From the NCBI GenBank assembly GCA_029961685.1, contig JARWKL010000007.1:22515013-22579012 (forward strand): a stretch of 64,000 bases of DNA, written 5' to 3'. Under the pieces are notes generated by a model that had not been told where the DNA came from, searched no databases, and saw nothing but the letters and a program-made list of their open reading frames with translations. Made by a program: the position numbers and the translations under genes. Within the stretch, counting starts at the first letter, position 1, and every line of letters begins with the position of its first letter. Of this stretch, positions 1-13,033 are shown piece after piece. Origin of the DNA: Aristolochia californica. Its lineage: Eukaryota; Streptophyta; Magnoliopsida; Piperales; Aristolochiaceae.

Positions 1-1024
1 AAATCCCCCGCCTCCCCCTTTTCCCGACGTTTGCAAAACCTGAGATATAAAAACGAAATAGTGCTTACAATCCCTTAAAATTACAGACAATCTTTGGAAT
101 TATCTCCCTCTACATTTGTGCATTGTGCATTTCCGTTTTAGATGTACACATTTTTCTTAAATCAAAACTTCAAGTTTTTCGCTCTCCCTTCATTCCGTAA
201 ACATAAAAAAGGAAAAAAGATCATAACAAAATAAAAATTTTATAGTTGATGTGTGGAAAAAATTTAAAACAACAACTAATGTAAATAAAAAATATTTATT
301 CACACACCACAAATGAACACAAAAGTTTTGTTATCCAGGTTTGGGAAATTCCATTAGTCCAAACTTAATAGCTTGGAATTTTACATGAAGGAGATTTGTT
401 CTACACATGTTTTAAAAATGGATATGCATGCTTGAAACATGTTAAAGATTCAAATGACCTATGGATCCAAAGCTTTTAAAGAGAATAACAAACGCTCATT
501 AAATTCTCGAATGAACGTGCGGTGGGATATTTACCCGAGTCTAACAAGTCATTATTTTGCCCATTTTCAAAAAGTTGACCTAACAATCATAGATGATTGT
601 AAAGTGATTTATCATGCGTAATGGGCAATATTTTTGTAAGAAATGACTTATGGATTGCAATTCAACACTCAGTTAAAAATCCTCCGCCACCCATTTTTCC
701 CGGCGATTGCAAAACCTGAGATATAAAAACTAAAAAGACCTTACAATCCCTAAAAATTACAGACACTCTTCGGAATTATCTCTCTCTACATTTCTGCATT
801 GTACTTTTCCATTTTAGATGTACACTTTTTTATTAAATCAAAATTTTGAGTTTTCGCTGTCCCTTGATTCCGAAAAAATAAAATGCAAAAAACTCACAAC
901 AAAATAAAAATTTTATAGTTGATGTATGAAAAAAAATTAAAACAATAACAAATGTAAATAAAGAAATTTATTCACACAACACAAATGAACACAAAATTTT
1001 TGTTATCCAACTTAGGGAAATTCC
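1..1024 (+). repeat. Left-edge partial HOR: truncated monomer plus one family 3 monomer
   Basis: Bases 1-352 are the right part of a cut monomer; 353-1024 is a full family 3 monomer. This copy keeps the AAC triplet that the other block I family 3 copies have lost. Its core translation (DIYPSLTSHYF) is closer to block III family 3 than to its block I neighbours. The left edge may therefore be near a change of HOR type. Confidence 0.75.
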
Positions 1025-3719
1025 ACTAGTGTAACCCTAATAGCTTGGAATTTTACAAGAAAGAGGTTTCTTCTACACATGTTTTAAAAATGGATATGCA
1101 TGTTTGAAACATGTTAAAGATGCAAATGAGCTACGGACGTAAAGCTTTTAAAGAGAATAACAAACGTTCATTAAATTCTCAAGTGAACCTGCGGTGGGAT
1201 ATTTACACGAGTCAAACATGCCATTATTTTGCCCGTTTGCAAAAAGTTGACGTAATAATCAGAGATGATTGTAAAGTGATTTATCATGCGTAACGGGCTA
1301 TATTTTTGTAAGAAATGACTTTTGGTTTGGGAGTCAACACTTAGTTAAAAATCCCCACACCCCCCCCCCCCCCCTTTCCCAACTTTTGCAAAATCAGAAA
1401 TATAAAAACGAAAAAGTGCTTAAAATCCCTTAAAATTACAGACACTCTTTGGAATTATCTCTCTCTATATTTGTGCATTGTGCATTTCCATTTTAGATGT
1501 ACACATTTTTCTTAAATCAAAACTTCGAGTTTTTCGCTCTCCCTTCATTCCGTAAACAAAAAAATGGCAAATAGATCACAACAAAATGAAAATTTTATAG
1601 TTGATGTGTGGAAAAAATTTAAAACAATAACTAATGTAAATTAAAAATATTTATTCACAAACCACAAATGAACACAAAAGTTTTGTTATCCAAGTGTGGA
1701 AAATTCCATTAGTCCAACCCAAATAGCTCTGAATTTTACTTGAAGGAGATTTTTCTACACAAGTTTTAAAAATGGATATGCATGCTTGAAACATGTTAAA
1801 GATTCAAAGGACCTATGGATCCAAATCTTTTAAAGAGAATAAACGCACATTAAATTCTCAAGTGAACGTGCGGTGGGATATTTTCCCAAGTGTAACAAGT
1901 CATTATTTTGCCCATTTTCAAAAATTTGACCTAACAATCATAGATGATTGTAAAGTGATATATTATGCGTAACAGGCTATATTCTTGTAAGAAATGACTT
2001 ATGGATTGCAATTCAACACTCAGTTAAAAATCCTCCGCCAGCCATTTTTCCCGACGATTGCAAAACCAGAGATATAAAAACTAAAAAGAGCTTACAATCC
2101 CTAAAAATTACAGACACTCTTCTGAATTATCTCTCTCTACATTTCTGCATTGTACTTTTCCATTTTAGATGTACACTTTTTTCTTAAATCAAAACTTTGA
2201 GTTTTCGCTCTCCCTTCATCCCGAAAACAAAAAAAGCAAAAACACACAACAAAATAAGAATTTTATAGTTGATGTATGAAAAAATTTAAAACAATAAAAA
2301 ATGTAAATGAATAAAATTTATTCACACAGCACAAATGAACACAAAAATTTGTTATCAAAGTTTGGGAAATTCCACTAGTTTAACCCTAATTGCTTGAAAT
2401 TTTAAAAGAAAGAGATTTCTTCTACACATGTTTTAAAAATGGAAATGCATGTTTGAAACATGTTAAAGAAGAAAATGAGCTATGGACACAAAGCTTTTAA
2501 AGAGAATAAAAAACGTTCATTAAATTCTCAAGTGAACCTGCGGTGGGATATTTTCCCGAGTCAAACATGCCATTATTTTGCCCGTTTGCAAAAAACTGAC
2601 ATAATAATCATAGATGATTGTAAAGTGATTTATCATGCGTAATGGGCTATATTTTTGTACGAAATTACTTTTGGATTGGGAGTCAACAGTCAGTTAAAAA
2701 TCCCCCGCCTCCCCCTTTTCCTGACGTTTACAAAACCTGAGATATAAAAACGAAAAAGTGCTTAGATTCCCTAAAAATTACAGACACTCTTTGGAATTAT
2801 CTCTCTCTACATTTGTGCATTGTGCATTTCTGTTTTTGATGTACACATTTTTCTCAAATCAAAACTTCGAGTTTTTCGCTCTCCCTTCATTCTGTAAACA
2901 AAAAAAAGACAAATAGATCACAACAAAATAAAAAATTTATAGTTGATGTGGGGAAAAAAACTAAAACAATAACTAATGTAAATAAAAAATATTTATTCAC
3001 ACACCACAAATGAACACAAAAGTTTTGTTATCCAAGTTTGGGAAATTCCATTAGTCCAACCCAAATAGCTTGGAATTTTACATGAAGGAGACTTTTTCTA
3101 CACATGCTTTAAAAATGGATATGCAAGGTTGAAAAATGTTAAAGATTCAAATGACCTATGGATCCAAAGCTTTTAAAGAGAATAAACGGTCATTAAATTC
3201 TCAAGTGAATGTGCGGTGGGATATTTACCCGAATCTAACAAGTCATTATTTTGCCCATTTTCAAAAATTTGACCTAACAATCATAGATGATTGTAAAGTG
3301 ATTTATCATGCGTAACGGGGTATATTCTTGTAAGAAATGACTTATGGATTGCAATTCAACACTCAGTTAAAAATCCTCTGCCACCCATTTTTCCAGACGA
3401 TTGCAAAACCTGAGATATAAAAACTAAAAAGAGCTTACAATCCCTAAAAATTACAGACACTCTTCGGAATTAACTCTCTCTACATTTCTGCATTGTACTT
3501 TTCCATTTTAGATGTACTCTTTTTTCTTCAATCAAAACTTTGAGTTTTTGCCCTCCCTCGATTCCGAAAACAAAAAATGGAAAAAACTCACAACAAAATA
3601 AAAATTTTACGGGGTATGTATGAAAAAAATTTCAAACAATAACAAATGTAAATAAAAAAAATTATTCACACATCACAAATGAACACAAAATTTTTGTTAT
3701 CCAAGTTTGGAAAATTCCA
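1025..3719 (+). repeat. Block I tetramer unit 1 (2a-3a-2b-3b), 2695 bp
   Basis: Monomers begin at 1025 (2a), 1708 (3a), 2374 (2b) and 3050 (3b). Subtype 2a has AAGAAAGAGGTTTC after its start and 2b has AAGAAAGAGATTTC. Subtype 3a has ACTTGAAGGAG and CCAAATCTTTT where 3b has ACATGAAGGAG and CCAAAGCTTTT. These paired differences define the four-monomer period. The 2a monomer is longer than usual (683 bp), partly because of a C homopolymer near 1360. Confidence 0.85.
1360..1374 (+). repeat. C15 homopolymer in the C-rich element
   Basis: A run of 15 C replaces the usual GCCTCCCCC of the C-rich element in this family 2 monomer. No other monomer in the window shows it. It could be slippage in the genome or a sequencing/consensus error in a homopolymer. 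Confidence 0.9.
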
Positions 3720-6700
3720 CTAGTTTAACCCTAATCGCTTGGAATTTTACAAGAAAGAGGTTTCTTCTACACATGTTTTAAAAATGGATATGCATGTTTG
3801 AACATGTTAAAGATGCAAATGAGCTATGGATGCAAAACTTTTAAAGAGAATAACAAACATTCTTTAAATTCTCAAGTCAACCTGCGGTGGGATATTTACG
3901 CGAGTCAAACATGCCATTATTTTGCCCGTTTGCAAAAAGCCGACATAATAATCATAGATGTTTGTAAAGTGATTTATCATGCGTAACGGGCTATATTTTT
4001 GTAAGAAATGACTTTTGGTTTGGGAGTCAACACTCAGTTAAATATCCCCCGCCTCCCCCTTTTCCCGACGTTTGCAATATCTGAAATATAAAAACAAAAA
4101 AGTGCTTACAATCCCTAAAAATTACAGACACTCTTTGGAATTATCTCTCTCTACATTTGTGCATTGTGCATTTCCGTTTTAGATGTACACATTTTTCTTA
4201 AATCAAAACTTCGAGTTTTTCACTCTCCCTTCATTCCGTAAACAAAAAAAAGGCAAATAGATCACAACAAAATGAAAATTTTATTGTTGATGTGTGGAAA
4301 AAATGTAAAACAATAACAAATGTAAATAAAAAATATTTATTCACACACCACAAATAAACACAAAAGTTTTGTTATCCAAGTGTTGAAAATTCCATTAGTC
4401 GAACCCTAATTGCTTGGAATTTTACTTGAAGGAGATTTTTCTACACATGCTTTAAAAATGGATATGCATGCTTGAAGCATGTTAAAGATTCAAATGACCT
4501 ATGGATCCAAATCTTTTAAAGAGAATAAACCCTCATTAAATTGTCAAGTGAACGTGCGGTGGGATATTTACCTGAGTCTAACAAGTCATTATTTTGCCCA
4601 TTTTCGAAAATTTGGCCAAACAATCATAGATGATTGTAAAGTGATTTATCATGCCTAACGGGCTATATTCTGGTAAGAAATGACTTATGGATTGCAATTC
4701 AACACTCAATTAAAAATCCTCCGCCAGCCATTTTTCCCGATGATTGCAAAACCTGAGATATAAAAACGAAAAAGTGCTTACAATCCCTAAAAATTACAGA
4801 CACTCTTTGGAATTATCTCTCTCTACATTTGTGCATTGTGCATTTCCGTTTTAGATGTACACATTTTTCTTAAATCAAAACTTCGAGTTTTTCGCTCTCC
4901 CTTCATTCCGTAAACAAAAAAAAGGCAAATAGATCACAACAAAATGAAAATTTTATAGTTGATTTATGGAAAAAATTTAAAACAATAAAAAAAGTAAAAT
5001 AAAAATTTTTTTCACACTCCACAAATGAACGCAAAAGTTTTTTTATCCAAGTTTGGGAAATTCCACTAGTCCAAAACTAATATCTTGGAATTTTACATGA
5101 AGGAGATTTTTTCTACACATGTTTTAAAAATGGATATGCATGCTAGAAAAATGTTAAAGATTCAAATGACCTATGGATCCAAAGTTTTTAAGGAGAATAA
5201 CAAACCCTCATTAAATTCTCAAGTAAACATGCGGTGGGATATTTGCCCGAAGCAAACAAGCCATTATTTTGCCCATATTCAAAAAGTTGACCTAACAATC
5301 ATAGATGATTGTAAAGTGATTTGTCATGCGTAACGGGCTATATTTTTGTAAGAAATGACTTATGGATTGGAAGTCAACACTCAGTTAAAAATCGCCTGCC
5401 TCCCCCTTTTCCCGACGATTGCAAAACATTGGATATAAAAACGAAAAAATGCTTAAGGTCCCTAAAAATTACAGACACTCCTTGGAATTATCTCTCTCTA
5501 CTTTATTGCATTGTGCATTTCCATTTTAGATGTACACTTTTTTTGTAAATCAGAACTTTGAGTTTCCGCTGTCCCTTCATCCCGTAAAGAGAAAAGGCAA
5601 ATAGATCACAATAAAATAAAAATTTTATAGTTGATATGTGGAAAAAATTTAAAACAATAACTAATGTAAATAAAAAATATTTATTCACACACCACAAATG
5701 AACACAAAAGTTTTGTTATCTAGGTTTGGGAAATTCCATTAGTCCAAACCTAATAGCTTGGAATTTTACATGAAGGAGTGTTTTTCTACACATGTTTTAA
5801 AAATGGATATGCATGCTTGAAACATGTTAAAGATTCAAATGACCTATGGATCCAAAGCTTTTAAAGAGAATAAACCCTCATTAATTTCGCAAGTGAACGT
5901 GCGGTGGGATATTTACCCGAATCTAACAAGTCATTATTTTGCCCATTTTCAAAAATTTGACCTAACAATCATAGATGATTGTAAAGTGATTTATCATGCG
6001 TAACAGGGTATATTCTTGTAAGAAATGACTTATGGATTGCAATTCAACACTCAGTTAAAAATCCCCCGCCACCCATTTTTCCCGACGATTGCAAAACCTA
6101 ATATATAAAAACTAAAAAGAGCTTCGAATCCCTAAAAATTACAGACACTTTTCGGAATTATCACTCTCTACATTTGTGCCTAGTGCTTTTTCCATTTTAG
6201 ATGTACACTTTTTTCTTAAATCAAAACTTTGAGTTTTCGCTCTCCCTTCATCACGAAAACAAAAAATGCAAAAACACACAACAAAATAAAAATTTTATAG
6301 TTGATGTATGAAAAAAATTTAAAAAATTAAAAAATGTAAATATATAAAATTTATTCACACAGCACAAATGAACACAAAAATTTTGTTATCAAAGTTTGGG
6401 AAATTCCACTAGTTTAACCGTAATCGCTTGAAATTTTACAAGAAAGAGATTTCTTCTACACATGTTTTAAAAATGGATATGCATGTTTGAATCATGTTAA
6501 AGATGCAAATGAGCTATGGACGCAAAGCTTTTAAAGAGAATAACCAACGTTCATAAAATTCTCAAGTGAACCTGCGGTGGGATATTTTCCCAAGTCAAAC
6601 ATGCCATTATTTTGCCCGTTTACAAAAAGTTGACATAATAATCTTAGATGATTGTAAAGTGATTTATCATACGTAACGGGCTATATTTTTGTAAGAAATG

Positions 6701-7753
6701 ACTTTTGGATATGGAGTTAACACTCAGTTAAAAATCCCCCGCCTCCCCCTTTTCTCGATGTTTGCAAAACCTGAGATATAAAAATGAAAAAGTGCTTACA
6801 ATCCCTAAAAATTACAGACACTCTTTGGAATTATCTCTCTCTAGATTTGTGCATTGTGCATTTCCTTTTTTGATGTACACATTTTTCTTAAATCAAAACT
6901 TCGAGTTTTTCGCTCTCCCTCCATTCCGTAAACAAAAAAAAAAGGCAAATAGATCACAACAAAATAATAATTTTATAGTTGATGTGGGGAAAAAAATTAA
7001 AACAATAACTAATGTAAATAAAAAATATATATTCACACACCACAAATGAACACAAAAGTTTTGTTATCCAAGTTTGGGTAATTCCATTAGTCCAACCCTA
7101 ATAGTTTGAAATTTTACATGAAGGAGATTTTTTCTACACATGCTTTAAAAATGGATATGCATGCATGAAACATGTTAAAGATTCAAATGACCTATGGATC
7201 CAAAGCTTTTAAAGAGAATAAACGCTCATTAAATTCTCAAGTGAACGTGCGGTGGGATATTTACCCGAACCTAACAAGTCATTATTTTGCCCATTTTCAA
7301 AAATTTGACCTAACAATCATTGATGATTGTAAAGTGATTTATCATGCGTAACGGGGTATATTCTTATAAGAAATGACTTATGGATTGCAATTCAACACTC
7401 AGTTAAAAATCCTCCGCCACCCATTTTTCCCGATGATTGCAAAACCTGAGATATAAAAACTAAAAAGAGCTTACAATCCCTAAAAATTACAGAAACTCTT
7501 TGGAATTATCTCTCTCCACATTTCTGCATTGTACTTTTCCATTTTAGATGTACACTTTTTTCTTAAATCAAAACTTAGAGTTTTCGCTCTCCCTTGATTC
7601 CGAAAAAAAAAAAGCAAAAAACTCACAACAAAATAAAAAATTTCAAGTTGATGTATGAAAAAAATTTAAAACAATAACAAATGTAAATAAAAAAATTTAT
7701 TCATACAACACAAACGAACACAAATTTTTTGTTATCCAAGTTTGGGAAATTCC
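3720..7753 (+). repeat. Block I irregular HOR unit of six monomers with a family 1 intruder
   Basis: Monomers begin at 3720 (2a), 4394 (3a), 5065 (family 1), 5738 (3b-like), 6408 (2b) and 7086 (3b). Compared with the tetramer there are two extra monomers, one being the only family 1 copy in block I. The unit is 4034 bp, i.e. six monomers. This is what unequal exchange between misaligned HOR copies would leave, but the event itself is inferred. Confidence 0.8.
5065..5737 (+). repeat. Lone family 1 monomer inside block I
   Basis: The left start reads CTAGTCCAAAACTAATATC, the reverse complement of the family 1 tail GATATTAGTTTTGGACTAG found throughout block III. Block II family 1 copies have GATATTAGTG at this position. 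The core translation (HIQKVDLTII, CKVICHA) and the GTGGTGTGTG segment at its far end (as reverse complement) are also family 1. It has the orientation of block I, so it sits inverted relative to its closest relatives. Confidence 0.8.
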
Positions 7754-10407
7754 ACTAGTTTAACCCTAATCGATTGGAATTTTACAAGAAAGAGGTTTCT
7801 TCTACACATGTTTTAAAAATGGATATGCATGTTTGAAACATGTTAAAGATGCAAATGAGCTATGGACGAAAAGCTTTTAAAGAGAATAACAAACGTTCAT
7901 TAAATTCTCAAGTGAACCTGCGGTGGGATATTTACGCGAGTCAAACATGCCATTATTTTGCCCGTTTGCAAAAAGCTGACATAATAATCATTGATGATTG
8001 TAAAGTGATTTATCATGCGTAACGGGCTATCAATACTCAGTTAAAAATCCCCCGCCTCCCCTTCTTCCCGATGTTTGCAAAATCTGAAATATAAAAACAA
8101 AAAAGTGCTTACAATCCCTAAAAATTACAGACACTCTTTTGAATTAACTCTCTCTGCATTTGTGCATTGTGCATTTCCGTTTTAGATGTACACATTTTTC
8201 TTAAATCAAAACTTCGAGTTTTTCGCTCTCCCTTCATTCCGTAAACAAAAAAAAAGGCAAATAGATCACAACAAAATGAAAATTTTATAGTTGATGTGTG
8301 GAAAAATTTAAAACAATATCTAATGTAAATAAAAAATATTTATTCACACACCACAAATGAACACAAAAGTTTTGTTATCCTAGTGTTGAAAATTCCATTA
8401 GTCCAACCCTAATAGCTTGGAATTTTAATTGAAGGAGATTTTTCTGCACATGTTTTAAAAATGGATATGCATACTTGAAACATGTTAAAGATTCAAAGGA
8501 CCTATGGATCCAAATCTTTTAAAGAGAATAAACCCTCATTAAATTCTCAAGTGAACGTGCAGTGGGATATTTACCCAAGTCTAACAAGTCATTATTTTGC
8601 CCACTTTCAAAAATTTGACCTAACATTCATAGATGATTGTAAAGTGATTTATTATGCGTAACGGGCTATGTTCTTGTAAGAAATGACTTATGGATTGCCA
8701 TTCAACACTAAGTTAAAAATCCTCCGCAAGCCATTTTTCCCGACGATTGCAAAACCTGAGATATAAAAACTAAAAAGAGCTTACAATCCCTAAAAATTAC
8801 AGACACTCTTCGGAATTTTCTCTCTCTACATTTCTGCATTGTACTTTTCCATTTTAGATGTACAATTTTTTCTTAAATCAAAACTTTGAGTTTTCGCTCT
8901 CCCTTTATCCCGAAAACAAAAAATGCAAAAAACACACAACGAAATAAAATTTTTACAGTTGATGTATGAAAAAAATTTAAAACAATAAAAAATGTAAATA
9001 AATAAAATTTAATCACACAACACAAATGAACACAAAAATTTTGTTATCAAAGTTTGGGAAATTCCACTAGTTTAAGCCTAATCGCTTGAAATTTTACAAG
9101 AAAGAGATTTTTTCTACACATGTTTTAAAAATGGATATGCATATTAGAAACATGTTAAAGATGCAAATGAGCTATGGACGCAAAGCTTTTAAAGAGAATA
9201 ACAAACGTTCATTAAATTCTCAAGTGAACCTGCGGTGGGATATTTTCCTGAGTCCAACATGCCATTATTTTACCCGTTTGCAAAAAGCTGACATAATAAT
9301 CATAGATGATTGTAAAATGATTTATCATGCGTAACGGGTTATATTGTTGTAAGAAATGACTTTTGGATTGGGAGTCAACACTCAGTTAAAAATGCACCGC
9401 CTCCCCCTTTTCCGGACGTTTGCAAAACCTGAGATATAAAAATGAAAAACTGCTTACAATCCCTAAAAATTATAGACACTCTTTGGAAATATCTTTCTCT
9501 ACATTTGTGCATTGTGCATTTCCGTTTTAGATGTACACATTTTCTTAAATCAAAACTTCGAGTGTTTCGCTCTCCCTTCATTCTGTAAACAAAAAAAAGG
9601 CAAATAGATAAAAAAAATTAATAATTTTATAGGTGATGTGGGGAAAAAATTTAAAACAATAACTAATGTAAATAAAAAATATTTATTCACACACCACAAA
9701 TGAACACAAAATTTTTGTTATCCAAGTTTGGGAAATTCCATTAGTCCAACCCTAATAGCTTTGAATTTTACATGAAGGAGATTTTTTCTACACATGTTTT
9801 AAAAATGTATTTGCATGCTTGAAGCATGTTAAAAATTCAAATGACCTATGGATCCAAAGCTTTTAAAGAGAATAAACGCTCATTAAATTCTCAAGTGAAC
9901 GTGCGGTGGGATATTTACCCGAATCTATTAAGTCATTATTTTTTCCATTTTCAAAAATTTGACCAAACAATCATAGATGATTGTAAAGTGATTTCTCTTG
10001 CGTTATAGGGTATATTCTTGTAAGAAATGACTTATGGATTGCAATTCAACACTCAATTAAAAATCCTCCGCCACCCATTTTTCCTGACGATTGCAAAACC
10101 TGAGATATAAAAACTAAAAAGAGCTTACAATCCCTAAAAATTATAGACACTCTTCAGAATTATCTCTTTCTACATTTCTGCATTGTACTTTTCCATTTTA
10201 GATGTACACTTTTTTATTAAATCAAAACTATCAGTTTTCACCCTCCCTTGATTCCAAAAACAAAAAATGCAAAAAACTCACAACAAAATAAAATTTTTAT
10301 AGTTGATGTATGATAAAAATTTATAACAATAATAAATGTAAATAAAAAAATTATTCACACAACACAAATGAACACAAAATTTTTTTTATCCAAGTGCGGG
10401 AAATTCC
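7754..10407 (+). repeat. Block I tetramer unit 3 (2a-3a-2b-3b), 2654 bp
   Basis: Monomers begin at 7754 (2a), 8397 (3a), 9066 (2b) and 9740 (3b). The 2a monomer is only 643 bp because 33 bp are missing between CGGGCTAT and CAA at about 8030. The next 2a copy, at 10408, has the same gap, so the two units share a recent ancestor. Confidence 0.85.
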
Positions 10408-13033
10408 ACTAGTTTAACCTTAATCGGAAAGCGGTTTCTTCTACTCATGTTTTAAAAATGGATATGCATGTTTGAAACATGTTAATGATGAAAATGAGCT
10501 ATGGACGCAAAGCTTTTAAAGAGAATAACAAACGTTCATTAAATTCTCAAGTGAACCTGTGGTGGGATATTTATGCGAGTCAAACATGCCATTATTTTGC
10601 CCGTTTGCAAAAAGCATACATAATAATCATAGATGATTGTAAAGTGATTTATCATGCGTAACGGGCTATCAACACTCAGTTAAAAATCCCCGCCTCCCCC
10701 TTTTCCCGACGTTTGCAAAATTTGAAATATAAAAATGAAAAAGTGCTTAAAATCCCTAAAAATTACAGACACTCTTTGGAATTATCTCTCTCTACATTTG
10801 TGCATTGTGCATTTCCGTTTTAGATGTACACATTTTTCTTAAATCAAAACTTCGAGTTTTTCACTCTCCCTTCATTCCGTAAACAAAAAAAGGCAAATAG
10901 ATCACAACAAAATGAAAATTTTTTAGTTGATGTGAGGAAAAAATTTAAAACAATAACTAATGTAAATAAAAAATATTTATTCACACACCACAAATTAACA
11001 CAAAAGTTTTGTTATCCAAGTGTTGAAAATTCCATTAGTCCAACCCTAATAGCTTGGAATTTTACTTGAAGGAGATTTTTCTACACATGTTTTAAAAATG
11101 GATATGCATACTTGATACATGTTAAAGATTCAAAGGATCTATGGATCCAAATCTTTTAAAGAGAATAAACCCTCATTAAATTCTCAAGTGAACGTGCGGT
11201 GGGATATTTACCTAAGTCTAACAAGTCATTATTTTGCCCACTTTCAAAATTTTCACCTAACAATCATAGATGATTGTAAAGTGACTTATTATGCGTAACG
11301 GGCTATATTTTTGTGTGAAATGACTTATGGATTGCAATTCAACACTCAGTTAAAAATCCTCCGCAACCCATTTTTCCTGACGATTGCAAAACTTGAGATA
11401 TAAAAAATAAAAAGAGCTTACAATTCCTAAAAATTACAGACACACTTCAGAATTATCTTTCTCTACATTTCTGCATTGTACTTTTCCATTTTAGATGTAC
11501 ACTTTTTTCCTAAATCAAAACTTTGAGTTTTCGCTCTCCCTTCATCCCGGAAACAAAAAATGCAAAAGACACACAACAAAATAAAAATTTTACAATTGAT
11601 GTATGAAAAAAATTTAAAACAATAACAAATGTAAATAAATAAAATTTATTCACACAACATAAATGAACACAAAAATTTTGTTATCAAAGTTTGGGAAATT
11701 CCACTAGTTTAAGCCTAATCGCTTGAAATTTTACAAGAAAGAGATTTCTTCTACACATGTTTTAAAAAGGAATATGCATATTTGAAACATGTTAAAGATA
11801 CAAATGAGCTATGTACACAAAGCTTTTAAAGAGACTAACAAACGTTCATTAAATTCTCAAGTGAACCTGCGGTGGCATATTTTCCCGAGTCAAACATGCT
11901 TTTATTTTGTCCGTTTGCAAAAAGCTGACATAATAATCATAGATGACTGTAAAGTGATTTATCATGCGTAATGGGTTTTATTTTTGTAAGAAATGACTTT
12001 TGGATTGGGAGTCAACACTCAATTAAAAATCCCCTGCCTCCCCCTTTTCCCGACGTTTGCAAAACCTGAGATATAAAAATGAAAAACTGCTTATCCCTAA
12101 AAATTACAGACACTCTTTGGAATTATCTCTCTCTACATTTGTGCATTGTGCATTTCCGTTTTAGATGTACACATTTTTCTTAAATCAAAACTTTGAGTTT
12201 TTCGCTCTCCCTTCATTTCGTAAACAAAAAAAAAAGGCAAATAGATGAGCACAAAATAATAATTTTATAGTTGATGTGGGGAAAAAATTTAAAACAATAA
12301 CTAATGTAAATAAAAAATATTTATTCACACACCACAAATGAACACAAAAGTTTTGTTATCCAAGTTTGGGAAATTCCATTAGTCCAACCCTAATAGCTTG
12401 GAATTTTACATGATGGAGATTTTTTAAAAATGGATTTGCATGCTTGAAACATGTTAAAGATTCAAATGACCTATGGATCCAAAGCTTTTAAAGAGAATAA
12501 ACGCTCATTAAATTCTCAAGTGAACGTGCGGTGGGATATTTACCTGAATCTAACAAGTCATTATTTTGCCCATTTTCAAAAATTTGACTTAACAATCATA
12601 GATGATTGTAAAGTGATTTCTCATGCGTTACAGGGTATATTCTTGTAAGAAATGACTTATGGATTGCAATTCAACACTCAGTTAAAAATCCTCCGCCACC
12701 CATTTTTCCCGACGATTTCTAAACCTGAGATATAAAAACTAAAAAGAGCTTACAATCCCTAAAAATTACAGACACTCTTCGGAATTATCTCTCTCTACAT
12801 TTCTGCATTTTACTTTTCCATTTTAGATGTACACTTTTTTCTTAAATCAAAACTTTGAGTTTTCGCTCTCCCTTGATTCCGAAAACAAAAAATGCAAAAT
12901 ACTCACAACGAAATAAAAATTTTATAGTTGATGTATGAAAAAAATTTAAAACAATAACAAATGGAAATAAAAAAATTTATTCACACAACTCAAATGAACA
13001 CAAAATTTTTGTTATCCAAGTTTGCGAAATTCC
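10408..13033 (+). repeat. Block I tetramer unit 4 (2a-3a-2b-3b), 2626 bp
   Basis: Monomers begin at 10408 (2a), 11034 (3a), 11703 (2b) and 12378 (3b). The 2a monomer has the same 33-bp deletion as unit 3 (here at about 10669). A further short deletion near 10426-10436 removes the GCTTGGAATTTTACAAG part of the start. The 3b monomer has also lost about 12 bp near 12426. Confidence 0.85.

Noticed and set aside
439..621. Repeated 60-82 codon frames (MLKIQMTYG... / MLKMQMSYG...) as a multicopy gene family
   Set aside because: They coincide exactly with the conserved satellite core and repeat at the monomer period. Block III family 2 is uniformly frameshifted and consensus differences are mostly amino-acid changing. 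No recognisable domain or gene context is visible. Listed only as a recurrent frame.
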